Made by a program: the position numbers and the translations under genes. Positions 8,836-18,708 of a stretch of DNA of 45,996 nucleotides are shown here, piece after piece. Origin of the DNA: Arenibacter sp. 6A1 (GTDB taxonomy: Bacteria; Bacteroidota; Bacteroidia; Flavobacteriales; Flavobacteriaceae); contig NZ_JAAXCQ010000026.1 in assembly GCF_012272855.1 (NCBI RefSeq), positions 1 to 45,996 on the forward strand. Reading direction: 5' to 3'. The notes beneath the pieces were generated by a model, which ran no database searches, was not told the DNA's origin, and saw nothing but the letters and a program-made list of their open reading frames with translations. Position 1 is the first letter of the stretch; every line of letters starts with the position of its first letter.

Positions 8836-11385
8836 ATGGATGATAATTTTTCCCCTAGAGTAAAAGACGTAATTGCCTATAGCAAAGAAGAAGCCTTGCG
8901 ATTGGGGCACGACTTCATTGGTACTGAGCACTTAATGTTAGGACTACTCCGTGATGGGAACGGCAAGGCCATTAGCATATTGGATGCACTGGATGTCGAC
9001 TTAGACCACCTTAGAAGAAAAGTAGAGATCTTGAGTCCAGCAAATCCAAATCCTGGCCTTTTGCAGAAAGACAAAAAAAACTTACACTTAACCAGGCAAG
9101 CAGAACGCGCCCTGAAAACGACATTTTTGGAGGCCAAGTTATTTCAAAGCCCTTCCATCAACACGGCTCATTTGTTATTGTGCATATTACGCAATGAAAA
9201 TGACCCGACCACCAAGTTATTACACAGATTAAAGGTGGATTACGATGGAGTTAAAGAACAATTTAAATCTATGATAACAAGCGATGACGATTATATAGAC
9301 ACACCTACCTCAGAGTCCTTCCCGAACGATTCCGATGATAGCAACGAAGAAAAGGACGATTCCTTCAGCGGAAGCTCTTCTCAAAAAGGAAGTAAGAAAT
9401 CTAAAACTCCAGTGTTGGACAATTTTGGGCGCGATCTTACTAAAATGGCAGAAGAGAACAAACTAGACCCCGTTGTTGGACGAGAAAAAGAAATAGAAAG
9501 GGTTTCTCAAATCCTCAGCCGAAGAAAAAAGAACAACCCTCTATTGATCGGTGAGCCCGGCGTGGGTAAAAGTGCCATAGCAGAAGGCCTTGCCTTGAGA
9601 ATCATCAACAAAAAGGTCTCTAGGATCTTATACAACAAAAGAGTAGTTACCCTTGATTTGGCATCTTTGGTTGCTGGTACAAAATACCGTGGCCAGTTCG
9701 AAGAGCGAATGAAGGCGGTTATGAACGAGTTGGAAAAGAATAACGACGTTATTTTGTTTATTGACGAGATTCACACCATTGTTGGTGCCGGAGGCGCCAC
9801 AGGAAGCCTCGATGCCTCTAACATGTTCAAACCCGCCTTGGCAAGAGGTGAAATTCAATGTATTGGTGCCACCACCTTGGACGAATACAGACAATATATC
9901 GAAAAAGACGGAGCCCTTGAAAGAAGGTTCCAAAAGGTTATTGTTGAACCGACCACTGTGCAGGAAACTATAGAAATCCTTAATAATATTAAGCAAAAGT
10001 ACGAGGAGCACCACAATGTTATTTATACCAATGAAGCCATAATCGCTTGCGTAAAACTTACCAATAGATATATGACCGATCGGTTTTTACCAGACAAAGC
10101 TATAGATGCCTTGGATGAATCTGGCTCTAGAGTCCACATTGTAAACATGGATGTACCTAAACAAATCCTAGATCTAGAAAAGCAATTGGAAGACGTGAGG
10201 ATTCTTAAGAATACCGTGGTTAAAAAACAAAAGTATGAAGAAGCTGCAAAACTGCGGGATGATGAAAAAAGGATAGAAAAAGAACTGGCTATTGCCCAGG
10301 AAAAATGGGAAGAAGATAGCAAGCTTCACAAAGAAACCGTTACCGAAGACAATGTTGCGGACGTCGTTTCTATGATGAGCGGTATTCCTGTAAACAGAAT
10401 TGCACAAACAGAAAGCAATAAACTGGCAGAGCTCCCTCAACTGATAAGAAACAATGTCATAGGACAAAACGAGGCGGTTGTAAAAGTATCTAAGGCCATT
10501 CAAAGAAACCGCGCAGGCTTAAAAGACCCTAACAAACCTATTGGCTCCTTTATATTTTTAGGTCAAACCGGGGTTGGAAAAACACAATTGGCGAAAGTAT
10601 TGGCCAAGGAATTATTCGACTCGGAAGATTCCCTGATCCGTATTGATATGAGTGAGTATATGGAGAAATTTGCCATATCGAGACTCGTTGGTGCACCTCC
10701 GGGATATATCGGATATGAAGAAGGTGGACAGTTGACGGAAAAAGTACGTCGCAAACCTTATTCCGTTATCCTATTGGACGAGGTAGAAAAAGCGCATCCA
10801 GATGTGTTTAATATGCTGCTCCAAGTCTTGGATGATGGATTCTTAACAGATAGCCTAGGCAGAAAGATCGATTTTAGAAATACGATTATTATCATGACTT
10901 CCAATATTGGTGCTAGACAATTGAAAGATTTTGGGCAAGGAGTAGGCTTTGGAACCTCAGCTAAAAAAGCACAAGCCGATACCTACCAAAAAAGCGTTAT
11001 TGAAAACGCCCTGAAAAAAGCTTTTGCACCAGAATTCCTTAACAGGATAGACGATGTTATCGTGTTTAACGCCTTAGAAAGAGAAGATATCCATAAAATC
11101 ATCGATATTGAACTTAACAAACTGTTCGCAAGAATAAATGATATCGGATACAACCTTCAGCTTTCCGACAAAGCTAAAGATTATATTGCCGAAAAAGGTT
11201 TTGACAAGGAATACGGGGCTAGACCATTAAAGAGAGCTATTCAAAAATATATTGAAGATGCCCTTGCCGAAGAAATTGTCAACTCAAACCTTAATGAAGG
11301 GGACACCATCATAATGGATCTAAACGAAGAGAAGCAAGAACTTACCATTAAAATTGACAAAGGAGAGAAATCCTCCAAAGCATAA
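8836..11385 (+). CDS. clpC: ATP-dependent Clp protease ATPase subunit ClpC
   Basis: 849 aa. This AAA+ unfoldase feeds substrates to ClpP. It has an N-terminal double Clp_N domain (about 1-145), an acidic/serine linker (about 150-195), a first AAA+ module with Walker A GEPGVGKS (239-246), a UVR-like coiled segment (KKQKYEEAAKLRDDEKR), and a second AAA+ module with Walker A GQTGVGKT (576-583). The ClpP-docking loop VGFG (703-706) is present, so this is a protease partner rather than ClpB. Transcription is monocistronic by its own terminator at 11405-11440. clpP is not in the window. Confidence 0.96.
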   Translation: MDDNFSPRVKDVIAYSKEEALRLGHDFIGTEHLMLGLLRDGNGKAISILDALDVDLDHLRRKVEILSPANPNPGLLQKDKKNLHLTRQAERALKTTFLEAKLFQSPSINTAHLLLCILRNENDPTTKLLHRLKVDYDGVKEQFKSMITSDDDYIDTPTSESFPNDSDDSNEEKDDSFSGSSSQKGSKKSKTPVLDNFGRDLTKMAEENKLDPVVGREKEIERVSQILSRRKKNNPLLIGEPGVGKSAIAEGLALRIINKKVSRILYNKRVVTLDLASLVAGTKYRGQFEERMKAVMNELEKNNDVILFIDEIHTIVGAGGATGSLDASNMFKPALARGEIQCIGATTLDEYRQYIEKDGALERRFQKVIVEPTTVQETIEILNNIKQKYEEHHNVIYTNEAIIACVKLTNRYMTDRFLPDKAIDALDESGSRVHIVNMDVPKQILDLEKQLEDVRILKNTVVKKQKYEEAAKLRDDEKRIEKELAIAQEKWEEDSKLHKETVTEDNVADVVSMMSGIPVNRIAQTESNKLAELPQLIRNNVIGQNEAVVKVSKAIQRNRAGLKDPNKPIGSFIFLGQTGVGKTQLAKVLAKELFDSEDSLIRIDMSEYMEKFAISRLVGAPPGYIGYEEGGQLTEKVRRKPYSVILLDEVEKAHPDVFNMLLQVLDDGFLTDSLGRKIDFRNTIIIMTSNIGARQLKDFGQGVGFGTSAKKAQADTYQKSVIENALKKAFAPEFLNRIDDVIVFNALEREDIHKIIDIELNKLFARINDIGYNLQLSDKAKDYIAEKGFDKEYGARPLKRAIQKYIEDALAEEIVNSNLNEGDTIIMDLNEEKQELTIKIDKGEKSSKA

Positions 11386-11404
11386 TATCATTTTTAAAAT
11401 CACA

Positions 11405-11440
11405 AAAATGGAGTAGCCTACAGCTACTCCATTTTTTTTT
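11405..11440 (+). terminator. Intrinsic terminator of clpC
   Basis: Stem AAAATGGAGTAGC/GCTACTCCATTTT with a 5-nt loop is followed by a T run to 11440. It begins 20 nt after the clpC stop. Confidence 0.92.
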
Positions 11441-11586
11441 ACGCCTTCTTTTTTAGTTTGCCGTGATTGTACAAAACGCTCCTCAAGCGCCCGTATACAC
11501 CAATTATTAGGTTTTTAATCTAATAATTTTTACGGTCCATTTTCGAAATCCTACTTTCGACTCAGACACTATATAAAATACTGTAC

Positions 11587-11985
11587 ATGAACAGCGGACA
11601 ATCTAAAAACGGATTAGTCGTTAAAGAATACATGCTAGAATCTGGACTAGTAAAAGTATATAACGATTATGTCATTTCAATTTTTAACGAAGGAACTACT
11701 ATTACCCTGGAACGACTCCTACAATTGCTCCGAATTATGGAAATTCATTATGAAAACAAAAACTTTGGCTATATCAGTATCCGCAAAAACTCTTACGCCA
11801 TCGACCCTATGATCTATAGCTACCTAAGGGAACTAGATTGCCTTAAAGCCTTTGCCATTGTTTCTGTCAAGGAAATCGACATGTATAATTTTAATATTGA
11901 AAAATTGTTCTATAAAAAGCCGATGAAATTTTTTATCGATCAAGAAAATGCCCTTACCTGGGTAAAACGAAGGATTAGGTCCTGA
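11587..11985 (+). CDS. Small conserved-looking protein of unknown function
   Basis: 132 aa, soluble, without a signal peptide. The alternating hydrophobic pattern (KVYNDYVISIFNEG, FGYISIRKNSYAID, LKAFAIVSVKEI) suggests a compact alpha/beta fold of the kind seen in small STAS/SpoIIAA-like flavobacterial proteins, but I do not recognise a family and this is inference. It has its own upstream region after the clpC terminator and converges on the nnr gene across 40 nt. The composition is like its neighbours. Confidence 0.7.
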   Translation: MNSGQSKNGLVVKEYMLESGLVKVYNDYVISIFNEGTTITLERLLQLLRIMEIHYENKNFGYISIRKNSYAIDPMIYSYLRELDCLKAFAIVSVKEIDMYNFNIEKLFYKKPMKFFIDQENALTWVKRRIRS

Positions 11986-12025
11986 TCCGTCCCCATATAA
12001 AGAAGCAAGCCTAGTTCCCTCCTAT

Positions 12026-13582
12026 TTAGGACTTCTCCTCTTTCTCTTCCTGCTCTTGTTCTTGTTGTGGTTGAGGCACATAAAACAAATCTAAATAGGC
12101 CTTCCCAATATTTTCTATAATTCCTGAAGCTGTCAAGGCCTCATACCCGCAATCTTCCACGGCAATATCTCCAGCTTTCCCATGCAAATAGACTCCAAAA
12201 ATTGCCGCTGATAATGAGGCATACCCTTGTGCAATTAATCCTGTTATAACTCCAGTCAACACATCACCACTACCCGCCGTAGCCATCCCCGGGTTCCCTG
12301 TTGAATTTATATAACCAATATCCTTATATATCACCATTGAATAAGCCCCCTTTATAACCAAGACAATATTGTATTTATTAGAAAACTTCTTTGCCTTATT
12401 CAATTTCTCAAAATCATCCTTCCAAGGCCCGATCAACCTTTCCAACTCCTTTGGGTGCGGCGTAAGCACTGAATCTGCCGGCAATAATTTTAGCAAGTTC
12501 TTGTTTTTCGACAATATATTTAACGCATCGGCATCGACCACCAAAGGCGATTTATTATGTTTTAAAAAAGCAGTAAAAGCTTTTGTGGTGGTTTCGGAAA
12601 CCCCTAAACCTATGCCAACACCAATTGCATTGGGCGTAATATCAAATGCTATATCTACCAACTCCTTTTCTCCTTCGTCAACAACCACCATAGCTTCCGC
12701 TAGAGCGGTTTGCAGCGGAATATAACCACAACTTGGCACATAGCTAGTCACCAAGCCACTACCGACTTTTAAACATGCCTTGGCCGATAAAATTACTGCC
12801 CCTATTTTACCATAGCTTCCTCCAATGATTAAGGAATGACCATAAGTACCTTTATGCGAAAATTTGTTTCTGGGAAGGTACATTGGCAACACCTCACTTT
12901 TACCCATCAATTCGTATTGAGTTGGCAAACCCGATAAAAACTCCATATCCAACCCTATATCCAAGATCTCCCATTGCCCAATATGAATACCGGTTTCAGG
13001 CAAGAAAAACACAAGTTTTGGCGCCTGAAAACTCAATACATGGTTCGCTTTTATAATCCCCGCGGTATTGACCACTCCCGTTTCCATAAATAAACCGGAA
13101 GGAAGGTCTATAGAAAGAATGAAGGCGTTAGAGGCATTCAAATACTCTATTAAACTCACCACCCATTGGTCTGGTGCCCTATTTAAACCTATCCCAAAAA
13201 TAGCATCGACTATAATATCATCTTTACCAATAGCCGGAAATTCGGATACCTTATTCAAAAAATTAGGCCATACTTTTCGATCTTGCAACCGATTTAGATT
13301 AATCAGGAAATCCTTAGAGCGCTTTTCGCTATAGTTCACCACATGCACCTCAATATTATAACCGTGTTCCTGCAGATGACGTGCTAAAGCAATACCATCT
13401 CCCCCATTATTTCCTATCCCGCAAAACAAATGAACTTTTACGGGTGCTCCCTGCATTCTTAAATGCATCCAATTAAAAATCTGAACTGCAGCACGCTCCA
13501 TAAGCGCCTCGCTTTCAATATTCTGCTTTTCAATTGTGAATTTATCAGCATCGTATATTTGTTGCGCATTAAAAATCTTCAT
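12026..13582 (-). CDS. nnr: Bifunctional NAD(P)HX epimerase / dehydratase
   Basis: 518 aa. It repairs hydrated NADH and NADPH. The N-terminal YjeF domain (about 1-210) epimerises R- and S-NAD(P)HX and shows CGIGNNGGDG. The C-terminal ribokinase-like domain (about 225-500) is the ADP- or ATP-dependent dehydratase and shows the signature GNPGMATAGSGDVLTG, with the catalytic aspartate in GSGD. The last 15 or so residues are a Q/E-rich tail that is probably disordered. Start MKIFNAQQIYDADKFT is the usual family start. The gene is divergent from the threonine operon. Confidence 0.94.
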   Translation of the reverse strand: MKIFNAQQIYDADKFTIEKQNIESEALMERAAVQIFNWMHLRMQGAPVKVHLFCGIGNNGGDGIALARHLQEHGYNIEVHVVNYSEKRSKDFLINLNRLQDRKVWPNFLNKVSEFPAIGKDDIIVDAIFGIGLNRAPDQWVVSLIEYLNASNAFILSIDLPSGLFMETGVVNTAGIIKANHVLSFQAPKLVFFLPETGIHIGQWEILDIGLDMEFLSGLPTQYELMGKSEVLPMYLPRNKFSHKGTYGHSLIIGGSYGKIGAVILSAKACLKVGSGLVTSYVPSCGYIPLQTALAEAMVVVDEGEKELVDIAFDITPNAIGVGIGLGVSETTTKAFTAFLKHNKSPLVVDADALNILSKNKNLLKLLPADSVLTPHPKELERLIGPWKDDFEKLNKAKKFSNKYNIVLVIKGAYSMVIYKDIGYINSTGNPGMATAGSGDVLTGVITGLIAQGYASLSAAIFGVYLHGKAGDIAVEDCGYEALTASGIIENIGKAYLDLFYVPQPQQEQEQEEKEEKS

Positions 13583-13635
13583 ATCGTATTTTTTTAGGAC
13601 AATAATTACTGATAATGTAAAAATAGAAACGATCC

Positions 13636-13666
13636 TTTGATTCGTTACTCAAAAATACTACATTTG
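13636..13666 (+). promoter_or_regulatory. Promoter of the threonine operon
   Basis: TTTG (13636-13639), 19 nt, TACATTTG (13659-13666) is an exact match to the Bacteroidota housekeeping promoter (TTTG about -33, TAnnTTTG about -7). The transcript should start near 13673, about 10 nt before the leader peptide ATG. Confidence 0.8.
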
Positions 13667-13682
13667 ATTCTTTATCTGCAAT

Positions 13683-13781
13683 ATGACAGTAAACAATTCG
13701 GATATCCTAAAATTCTACACTCCTATAGTAATTGGTACAATTACCACTACTACTATTGGTACCACCACCCCTTTGGGGTAA
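13683..13781 (+). CDS. Threonine-operon leader peptide (attenuator)
   Basis: A 32-codon frame beginning MTVNNSDILKFY and ending IGTITTTTIGTTTPLG before TAA. It has ten Thr and five Ile codons, most of them clustered in the last 16 residues. It lies between a consensus promoter and thrA, as thrL does in E. coli, where scarce Thr-tRNA or Ile-tRNA stalls the ribosome and prevents early termination. In the RNA, GGTACAAT (13733-13740) can pair with ATTGGTACC around the Thr codons, and ACCCC/GGGGT (13768-13780) forms a second hairpin. A T9 run follows at 13807-13815. The exact terminator stem is not obvious by eye. It is too short to be found by most gene callers. Confidence 0.8.
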   Translation: MTVNNSDILKFYTPIVIGTITTTTIGTTTPLG

Positions 13782-13853
13782 TCTACTATATATTCGTCCG
13801 TCCATATTTTTTTTTCAAAAAAACGTTTACCTTTTTCTTTAAAACCAACAACC
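13782..13853 (+). promoter_or_regulatory. Leader region between leader peptide and thrA
   Basis: 72 nt holding a direct CGTCCGTCC repeat (13795-13803) and a T9 tract (13807-13815) followed by CAAAAAAA. In the attenuation model this is where transcription would stop. No strong GC stem directly abuts the T tract, so the terminator may involve a stem formed with the end of the leader frame, or a weaker AU structure. Confidence 0.5.
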
Positions 13854-16298
13854 ATGAAAGTTCTAAAATTCGGGGGCAGCTCTGTTGCCAATGCCCAAAA
13901 TATCTGTTTAATAAAAAATATTATCGCACCAATAAATAGCGATAAAACTATTGTAGTCGTCTCTGCTTTAGGCGGCATAACAGACCTATTACTTCAAACT
14001 GCCCAGCTAGCTTCTGTCCAAGACAAGAGTTATAAGTCTATTTTCTTGGAGATAGAGAACAGGCATTTACAGACTATTAAGGAATTAATTCCTATTCACC
14101 AGCAAAGCAAGGTCCTAAGCAAGGTTAAGAGTGAATTAAATATTTTGGAAACACTTTTAGAAGGCGCCTTTTTAATCGGAGAAATAACACCTAAACTTTC
14201 CGATAAGATAGTGAGTTATGGAGAACTATTATCTTCTTATATTATCAGTGAGTATTTTATTTCTGAAGGTATAGATACCGCCCATACAGATAGTAGGCAA
14301 CTAATAAAAACCAATAACAATTACGGCAAGGCAATAGTGAATTATGACATCACCAATGATAATATAGCCAAATATATTCAGGAATGTCCTCACCAAATTA
14401 TTGTCATGGGAGGTTTTATCGCTTCTTCCATTAAGGGCGACTCTACAACCCTAGGTCGCGGTGGCTCTGATTATACGGCCGCTATCGTTGCCAATGCCAT
14501 AGATGCGGAAGTATTAGAAATCTGGACCGATGTCAGTGGCTTATACACTGCTAACCCAAAGATTGTAAAACAAGCCAAGGCCATTCCCCATATTTCTTAT
14601 GAAGAAGCTATGGAACTATCGCATTTTGGCGCTAAGGTTTTATACCCTCCAACTATACAACCAGTCCTTGCCAAGGGTATCAATATTGTTATTAAAAACA
14701 CTTTTGACCCTGAGGCAGCCGGTACTTTGATCACTAAATCCCAAAATCATTCCGGAAAAACGGTTAGAGGAATAAGCCACGTAGAACATATAGCCTTGCT
14801 TTCCCTAGAAGGTCCGGGAATGGTTGGGATACCTGGAATATCGAAACGCTTTTTTGAAGTCCTTTCCCAAGCCGGAATAAGTGTGGTAATGATTACCCAA
14901 GCCTCTTCTGAACACTCTATCTGCATAGGGATCTCTGACTTCGATACCGACTTGGCCGTTGAAATAATAAACGACGCCTTTTTCCATGAGATATCCTTGG
15001 GTAAAATAAAACCCGTAATAGCTGAAAAAGAATTGGCCATTATAGCATTAGTAGGCGACAATATGAAAAGCCACCAAGGGCTAAGCGGTAAAATGTTCAG
15101 CACCCTAGGAAAAAACAACGTAAACATAAGAGCTATCGCTCAAGGCGCTTCCGAACGTAATATCTCTGCCGTGATTAAAAAAGACGATGTAAAAAAAGCA
15201 TTGAATAGCCTACATGAAGAATTCTTTGAAGAAAATGTAAAGCAATTAAACCTCTTTGTGATGGGCGTGGGGAATGTAGGTTCTAAGTTAATGAACCAAA
15301 TACAGCTTCAAAAGAAATACTTAAAAGAAAAGCTTAGACTCAATATTAGGGTTATTGGAATCGCAAACTCCCGTAAAATGGTTTTTAACGAGGATGGCAT
15401 TTCACTAAAAAACTGGGAAGAAGCACTGAGTAATGGTCAGCCTACCGACAAGGATGTATTCTTCGAGACCATTAAAAAACTCAACTATCGCAATAGTATT
15501 TTTGTAGATAACACTGCTAGTGCCGAGGTATCCAAAACTTACAATACCTACCTTAGAAACAGCATTTCTATTGTTACCTGTAATAAAATTGCCTGTTCAT
15601 CGGATTTTAACAATTACCAGGAATTAAAGGACCTTGCACGTCAATACAATGCTCCCTTTTTGTTCGAAACCAATGTAGGTGCGGGACTCCCTATTATAGA
15701 CACCCTAAAAAATCTTATGGCCTCTGGAGATAAGATCCTTAAAATACAAGCAGTGCTCTCTGGAAGTCTAAACTTTGTATTCAATAATTTTAACGACAAG
15801 ACCACCTTTCACGATGTGGTAAAGCAAGCTCAGGAGCAGGGATATACAGAACCAGATCCTACCATAGATTTAAGCGGTATAGATGTTATGAGAAAAATAT
15901 TAATCCTTGCCAGGGAAAGCGGTAATGAATTAAATATTGACGATATAGTGAATACTCCCTTTCTTCCTGAGGAAAGTTTAAACACTAATAACAACGATGA
16001 TTTCTTTGCTTCTTTAGTAAAACACGAGGAATCTTTCCAAGAAATGTACGGCGAAGCTTCCAAGGCAGATTGCAAGCTTAAATATGTGGCCCAATTTGAA
16101 AACGGCAAAGCTAGTGTAGGACTGCAACAAATTCCTAAGGGGCACGATTTCTATAACTTAGAAGGCAGTGATAATATTGTTTTATTTTTTACTGAAAGAT
16201 ACCCTAACCAACCGATGATCATTAAAGGCGCTGGCGCTGGCGCCGATGTTACGGCCTCCGGAATTTTTGCGGATATCATTAGAATTGGTAATTTTTAA
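13854..16298 (+). CDS. thrA: Bifunctional aspartokinase / homoserine dehydrogenase
   Basis: 814 aa. It catalyses the first step (aspartate to aspartyl phosphate) and third step (aspartate semialdehyde to homoserine) of threonine/methionine synthesis. The N-terminal kinase domain starts MKVLKFGGSSVANAQN and includes the substrate-site segment TLGRGGSDYTAA. Two ACT domains follow (about 310-460) for allosteric control by threonine. The homoserine dehydrogenase starts with NAD-binding GVGNVGSKLM near residue 468 and carries EPDPTIDLSGIDVMRK. The length is as for E. coli ThrA. It is the first gene of thrA-thrB-thrC, 72 nt after the leader peptide. Confidence 0.97.
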   Translation: MKVLKFGGSSVANAQNICLIKNIIAPINSDKTIVVVSALGGITDLLLQTAQLASVQDKSYKSIFLEIENRHLQTIKELIPIHQQSKVLSKVKSELNILETLLEGAFLIGEITPKLSDKIVSYGELLSSYIISEYFISEGIDTAHTDSRQLIKTNNNYGKAIVNYDITNDNIAKYIQECPHQIIVMGGFIASSIKGDSTTLGRGGSDYTAAIVANAIDAEVLEIWTDVSGLYTANPKIVKQAKAIPHISYEEAMELSHFGAKVLYPPTIQPVLAKGINIVIKNTFDPEAAGTLITKSQNHSGKTVRGISHVEHIALLSLEGPGMVGIPGISKRFFEVLSQAGISVVMITQASSEHSICIGISDFDTDLAVEIINDAFFHEISLGKIKPVIAEKELAIIALVGDNMKSHQGLSGKMFSTLGKNNVNIRAIAQGASERNISAVIKKDDVKKALNSLHEEFFEENVKQLNLFVMGVGNVGSKLMNQIQLQKKYLKEKLRLNIRVIGIANSRKMVFNEDGISLKNWEEALSNGQPTDKDVFFETIKKLNYRNSIFVDNTASAEVSKTYNTYLRNSISIVTCNKIACSSDFNNYQELKDLARQYNAPFLFETNVGAGLPIIDTLKNLMASGDKILKIQAVLSGSLNFVFNNFNDKTTFHDVVKQAQEQGYTEPDPTIDLSGIDVMRKILILARESGNELNIDDIVNTPFLPEESLNTNNNDDFFASLVKHEESFQEMYGEASKADCKLKYVAQFENGKASVGLQQIPKGHDFYNLEGSDNIVLFFTERYPNQPMIIKGAGAGADVTASGIFADIIRIGNF

Positions 16299-16313
16299 AA
16301 CACGATCCTTAGC

Positions 16314-17237
16314 ATGAAAAACGAAATAAAAGTATTTTGCCCAGCTACCATAGCCAACATATCTTGTGGTTTTGACGTCTTAGGACTCGCCTTGGATGCC
16401 GTAGGCGACGAGATGGTGGTTCGAAAAACGACACAAAAAGGTATCCGGATCGTAAAACTTACAGGGCAAGACCTTCCTATGGAAACCCATCAGAATGTTG
16501 CCGGGGTAGCTGGTTTGGCCTTATTGGCCGAGAGTGACTATGATGGCGGATTTGAGATTGAAATCTATAAAAAAATTAAAGCAGGAAGCGGTATAGGAAG
16601 TAGCGCCGCAAGTTCTACAGGTGCCGTTTGGGCCATGAACCAATTGCTGAACCAGCCTTTTTCGAATTTAGAATTGGTAAAATTCGCCATGGAAGGGGAA
16701 CGTTTAGCGAGTGGGGTTGCCCATGCAGACAATGTTGCCCCTGCCCTTTTTGGTGGCTTTACCTTAGTAAGAAGCTATGACCCCTTAGATATTGTTAAAA
16801 TTCCGAACCCTGAGGAGCTGTACGCTACGGTTATTCATCCTCAAATAGAAGTAAAGACCTCGGACTCTAGGCGTATCCTAAAAACCACCATATCGCTAGA
16901 AGATGGGATTAAACAATGGGGGAATGTAGGCGGGCTGATCGCAGGTTTGTTTACCAATGATTATGAATTGATAGGAAGGTCTTTAGTAGACCACATCGTA
17001 GAACCTATTCGTTCTATTTTAATTCCCGGCTTTGACAAAGTAAAAGAAGAAGCTATCAATGCCGGTGCCCTTGGCTGTGGAATTTCAGGATCGGGCCCCT
17101 CTATTTTTGCGTTGAGCAAAGGAGCAGAAAATGCCGATAAGATAGCCGATGCCATGCGTAAGGTTTATCAGAAAATAGGGATAGAATACGATGTGCATGT
17201 ATCCAAAATAAACGCCGAAGGCATCAGGGAGCTTTAA
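16314..17237 (+). CDS. thrB: Homoserine kinase
   Basis: 307 aa GHMP-family kinase that phosphorylates homoserine to O-phosphohomoserine. The ATP-binding motif is GSGIGSSAASSTGAVW (about residues 91-106), and the C-terminal GHMP motif is GCGISGSGPSIFAL. Start MKNEIKVFCPATIANISCGFD matches the family. It lies 15 nt after thrA and 83 nt before thrC, in the same operon. Confidence 0.96.
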   Translation: MKNEIKVFCPATIANISCGFDVLGLALDAVGDEMVVRKTTQKGIRIVKLTGQDLPMETHQNVAGVAGLALLAESDYDGGFEIEIYKKIKAGSGIGSSAASSTGAVWAMNQLLNQPFSNLELVKFAMEGERLASGVAHADNVAPALFGGFTLVRSYDPLDIVKIPNPEELYATVIHPQIEVKTSDSRRILKTTISLEDGIKQWGNVGGLIAGLFTNDYELIGRSLVDHIVEPIRSILIPGFDKVKEEAINAGALGCGISGSGPSIFALSKGAENADKIADAMRKVYQKIGIEYDVHVSKINAEGIREL

Positions 17238-17320
17238 AAAGTACCTATCTAAGACAATAACAATAAAAACCAACTGACGGAAAAATTCCAATTTCCGAAC
17301 AGTGACTACAATACAAGCTT

Positions 17321-18616
17321 ATGAAATATTACAGCCTCAATAAACAAGCGCCAAACGTATCTTTTAAAGAAGCAGTGGTAAAAGGAATTGCACCGGACCG
17401 CGGACTTTATTTTCCTGAGTCTATCACCCCTTTACCGACCTCCTTTTTCGAAAATATAGAAAACCTCACTAAACACGAGATTGCTTTTACCGCTATAAAA
17501 CAATTTACCGGTGACGAGCTCCCCGACCCTGTATTGAAAGAAATCCTGGAAGATGTTTTAGATTTTGATTTCCCGCTTGTGGAAATTGAGGACCAAGTGG
17601 CTTCCTTAGAACTTTTTCACGGTCCAACCATGGCTTTTAAAGATGTAGGCGCCCGTTTTATGGCCAAATGTTTAGGGTACTTTTCTCAGAAAACCACCAA
17701 CGATGTAACGGTACTAGTAGCTACCTCCGGAGATACCGGTGGTGCTGTAGCGAACGGATTTTTAGGCGTTAATGGTGTTAAGGTAGTAATTCTATATCCT
17801 AGCGGCAAGGTCAGTGATATTCAGGAAAAACAATTGACCACTCTAGGACAAAATATAACCGCCCTAGAGGTCGATGGTACCTTTGACGATTGCCAACACA
17901 TGGTAAAAACAGCATTTTTGGACCAGGAACTGACCGCTGCCATGCAACTCACCTCTGCCAATTCTATAAATGTTGCCCGTTGGCTTCCCCAACTGTTCTA
18001 TTTCATGTTCGCGTATAAACAAGCGAAAAGCAAAGGAAAGGAAATTGTCTTTTCCGTTCCTAGCGGGAATTTTGGAAATATATGTGCTGGAATTATGGCT
18101 CAGCGATTGGGAATGCCGTGCAAACAGTTTGTAGCAGCGACCAATATAAACGATATAGTGCCCAATTTTATGAAGACCGGCACCTATTCCCCAAAACCTT
18201 CACAAGCTACCATTTCTAATGCCATGGATGTTGGAGACCCCAGTAACTTTATAAGGATCAGACATTTGTTCCAGGATAATTTTGATGCCTTGTCAAATAA
18301 TTTGTCTTCTTATTCCTTTACCGATAAAGAAACTAAGGAAGCTATGTTGAAAATCTATAGGGACTTTAATTATGTGGCCGATCCACATGGCGCCGTAGGG
18401 TATTTAGGCTTAAAAAAATACCAGGAAAATCATCCGAACACCTATGGTATTTTTCTAGAAACCGCCCACCCTGTTAAATTTTTAGATGTCGTAGAAGATA
18501 CCATTACTAAAAAAATATCCCTGCCCAAGCAAATAGCAATACTTATGGATAAAAAGAAAAAATCTATTAGGATTTCGGAGTATGCCGAGTTAAAGACTTT
18601 TCTCTTAGATAAATAA
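17321..18616 (+). CDS. thrC: Threonine synthase
   Basis: 431 aa PLP enzyme that converts O-phosphohomoserine to threonine. The Schiff-base lysine is K107 in GPTMAFKDVGARF. The PLP-phosphate-binding turn SGDTGGAVANG and the later VPSGNFGN loop are also intact. It is the last gene of the thr operon and is followed by a strong terminator. Confidence 0.96.
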   Translation: MKYYSLNKQAPNVSFKEAVVKGIAPDRGLYFPESITPLPTSFFENIENLTKHEIAFTAIKQFTGDELPDPVLKEILEDVLDFDFPLVEIEDQVASLELFHGPTMAFKDVGARFMAKCLGYFSQKTTNDVTVLVATSGDTGGAVANGFLGVNGVKVVILYPSGKVSDIQEKQLTTLGQNITALEVDGTFDDCQHMVKTAFLDQELTAAMQLTSANSINVARWLPQLFYFMFAYKQAKSKGKEIVFSVPSGNFGNICAGIMAQRLGMPCKQFVAATNINDIVPNFMKTGTYSPKPSQATISNAMDVGDPSNFIRIRHLFQDNFDALSNNLSSYSFTDKETKEAMLKIYRDFNYVADPHGAVGYLGLKKYQENHPNTYGIFLETAHPVKFLDVVEDTITKKISLPKQIAILMDKKKKSIRISEYAELKTFLLDK

Positions 18617-18660
18617 AAGGACCAAAGATTTTCCCTTTTTGTTATTTCCATCGGGACTGC

Positions 18661-18708
18661 CAAGCCCCCTAAAAACATACTGTGTTTATAGGGGGCTTGC
18701 TTTTTTTT
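18661..18708 (+). terminator. Intrinsic terminator of the thr operon
   Basis: CAAGCCCCCTA (18661-18671) pairs with TAGGGGGCTTG (18689-18699). The stem is lengthened by AAAACA/TGTTTA pairing with one mismatch, and a C-T8 run follows. It begins 45 nt after the thrC stop. Confidence 0.9.
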
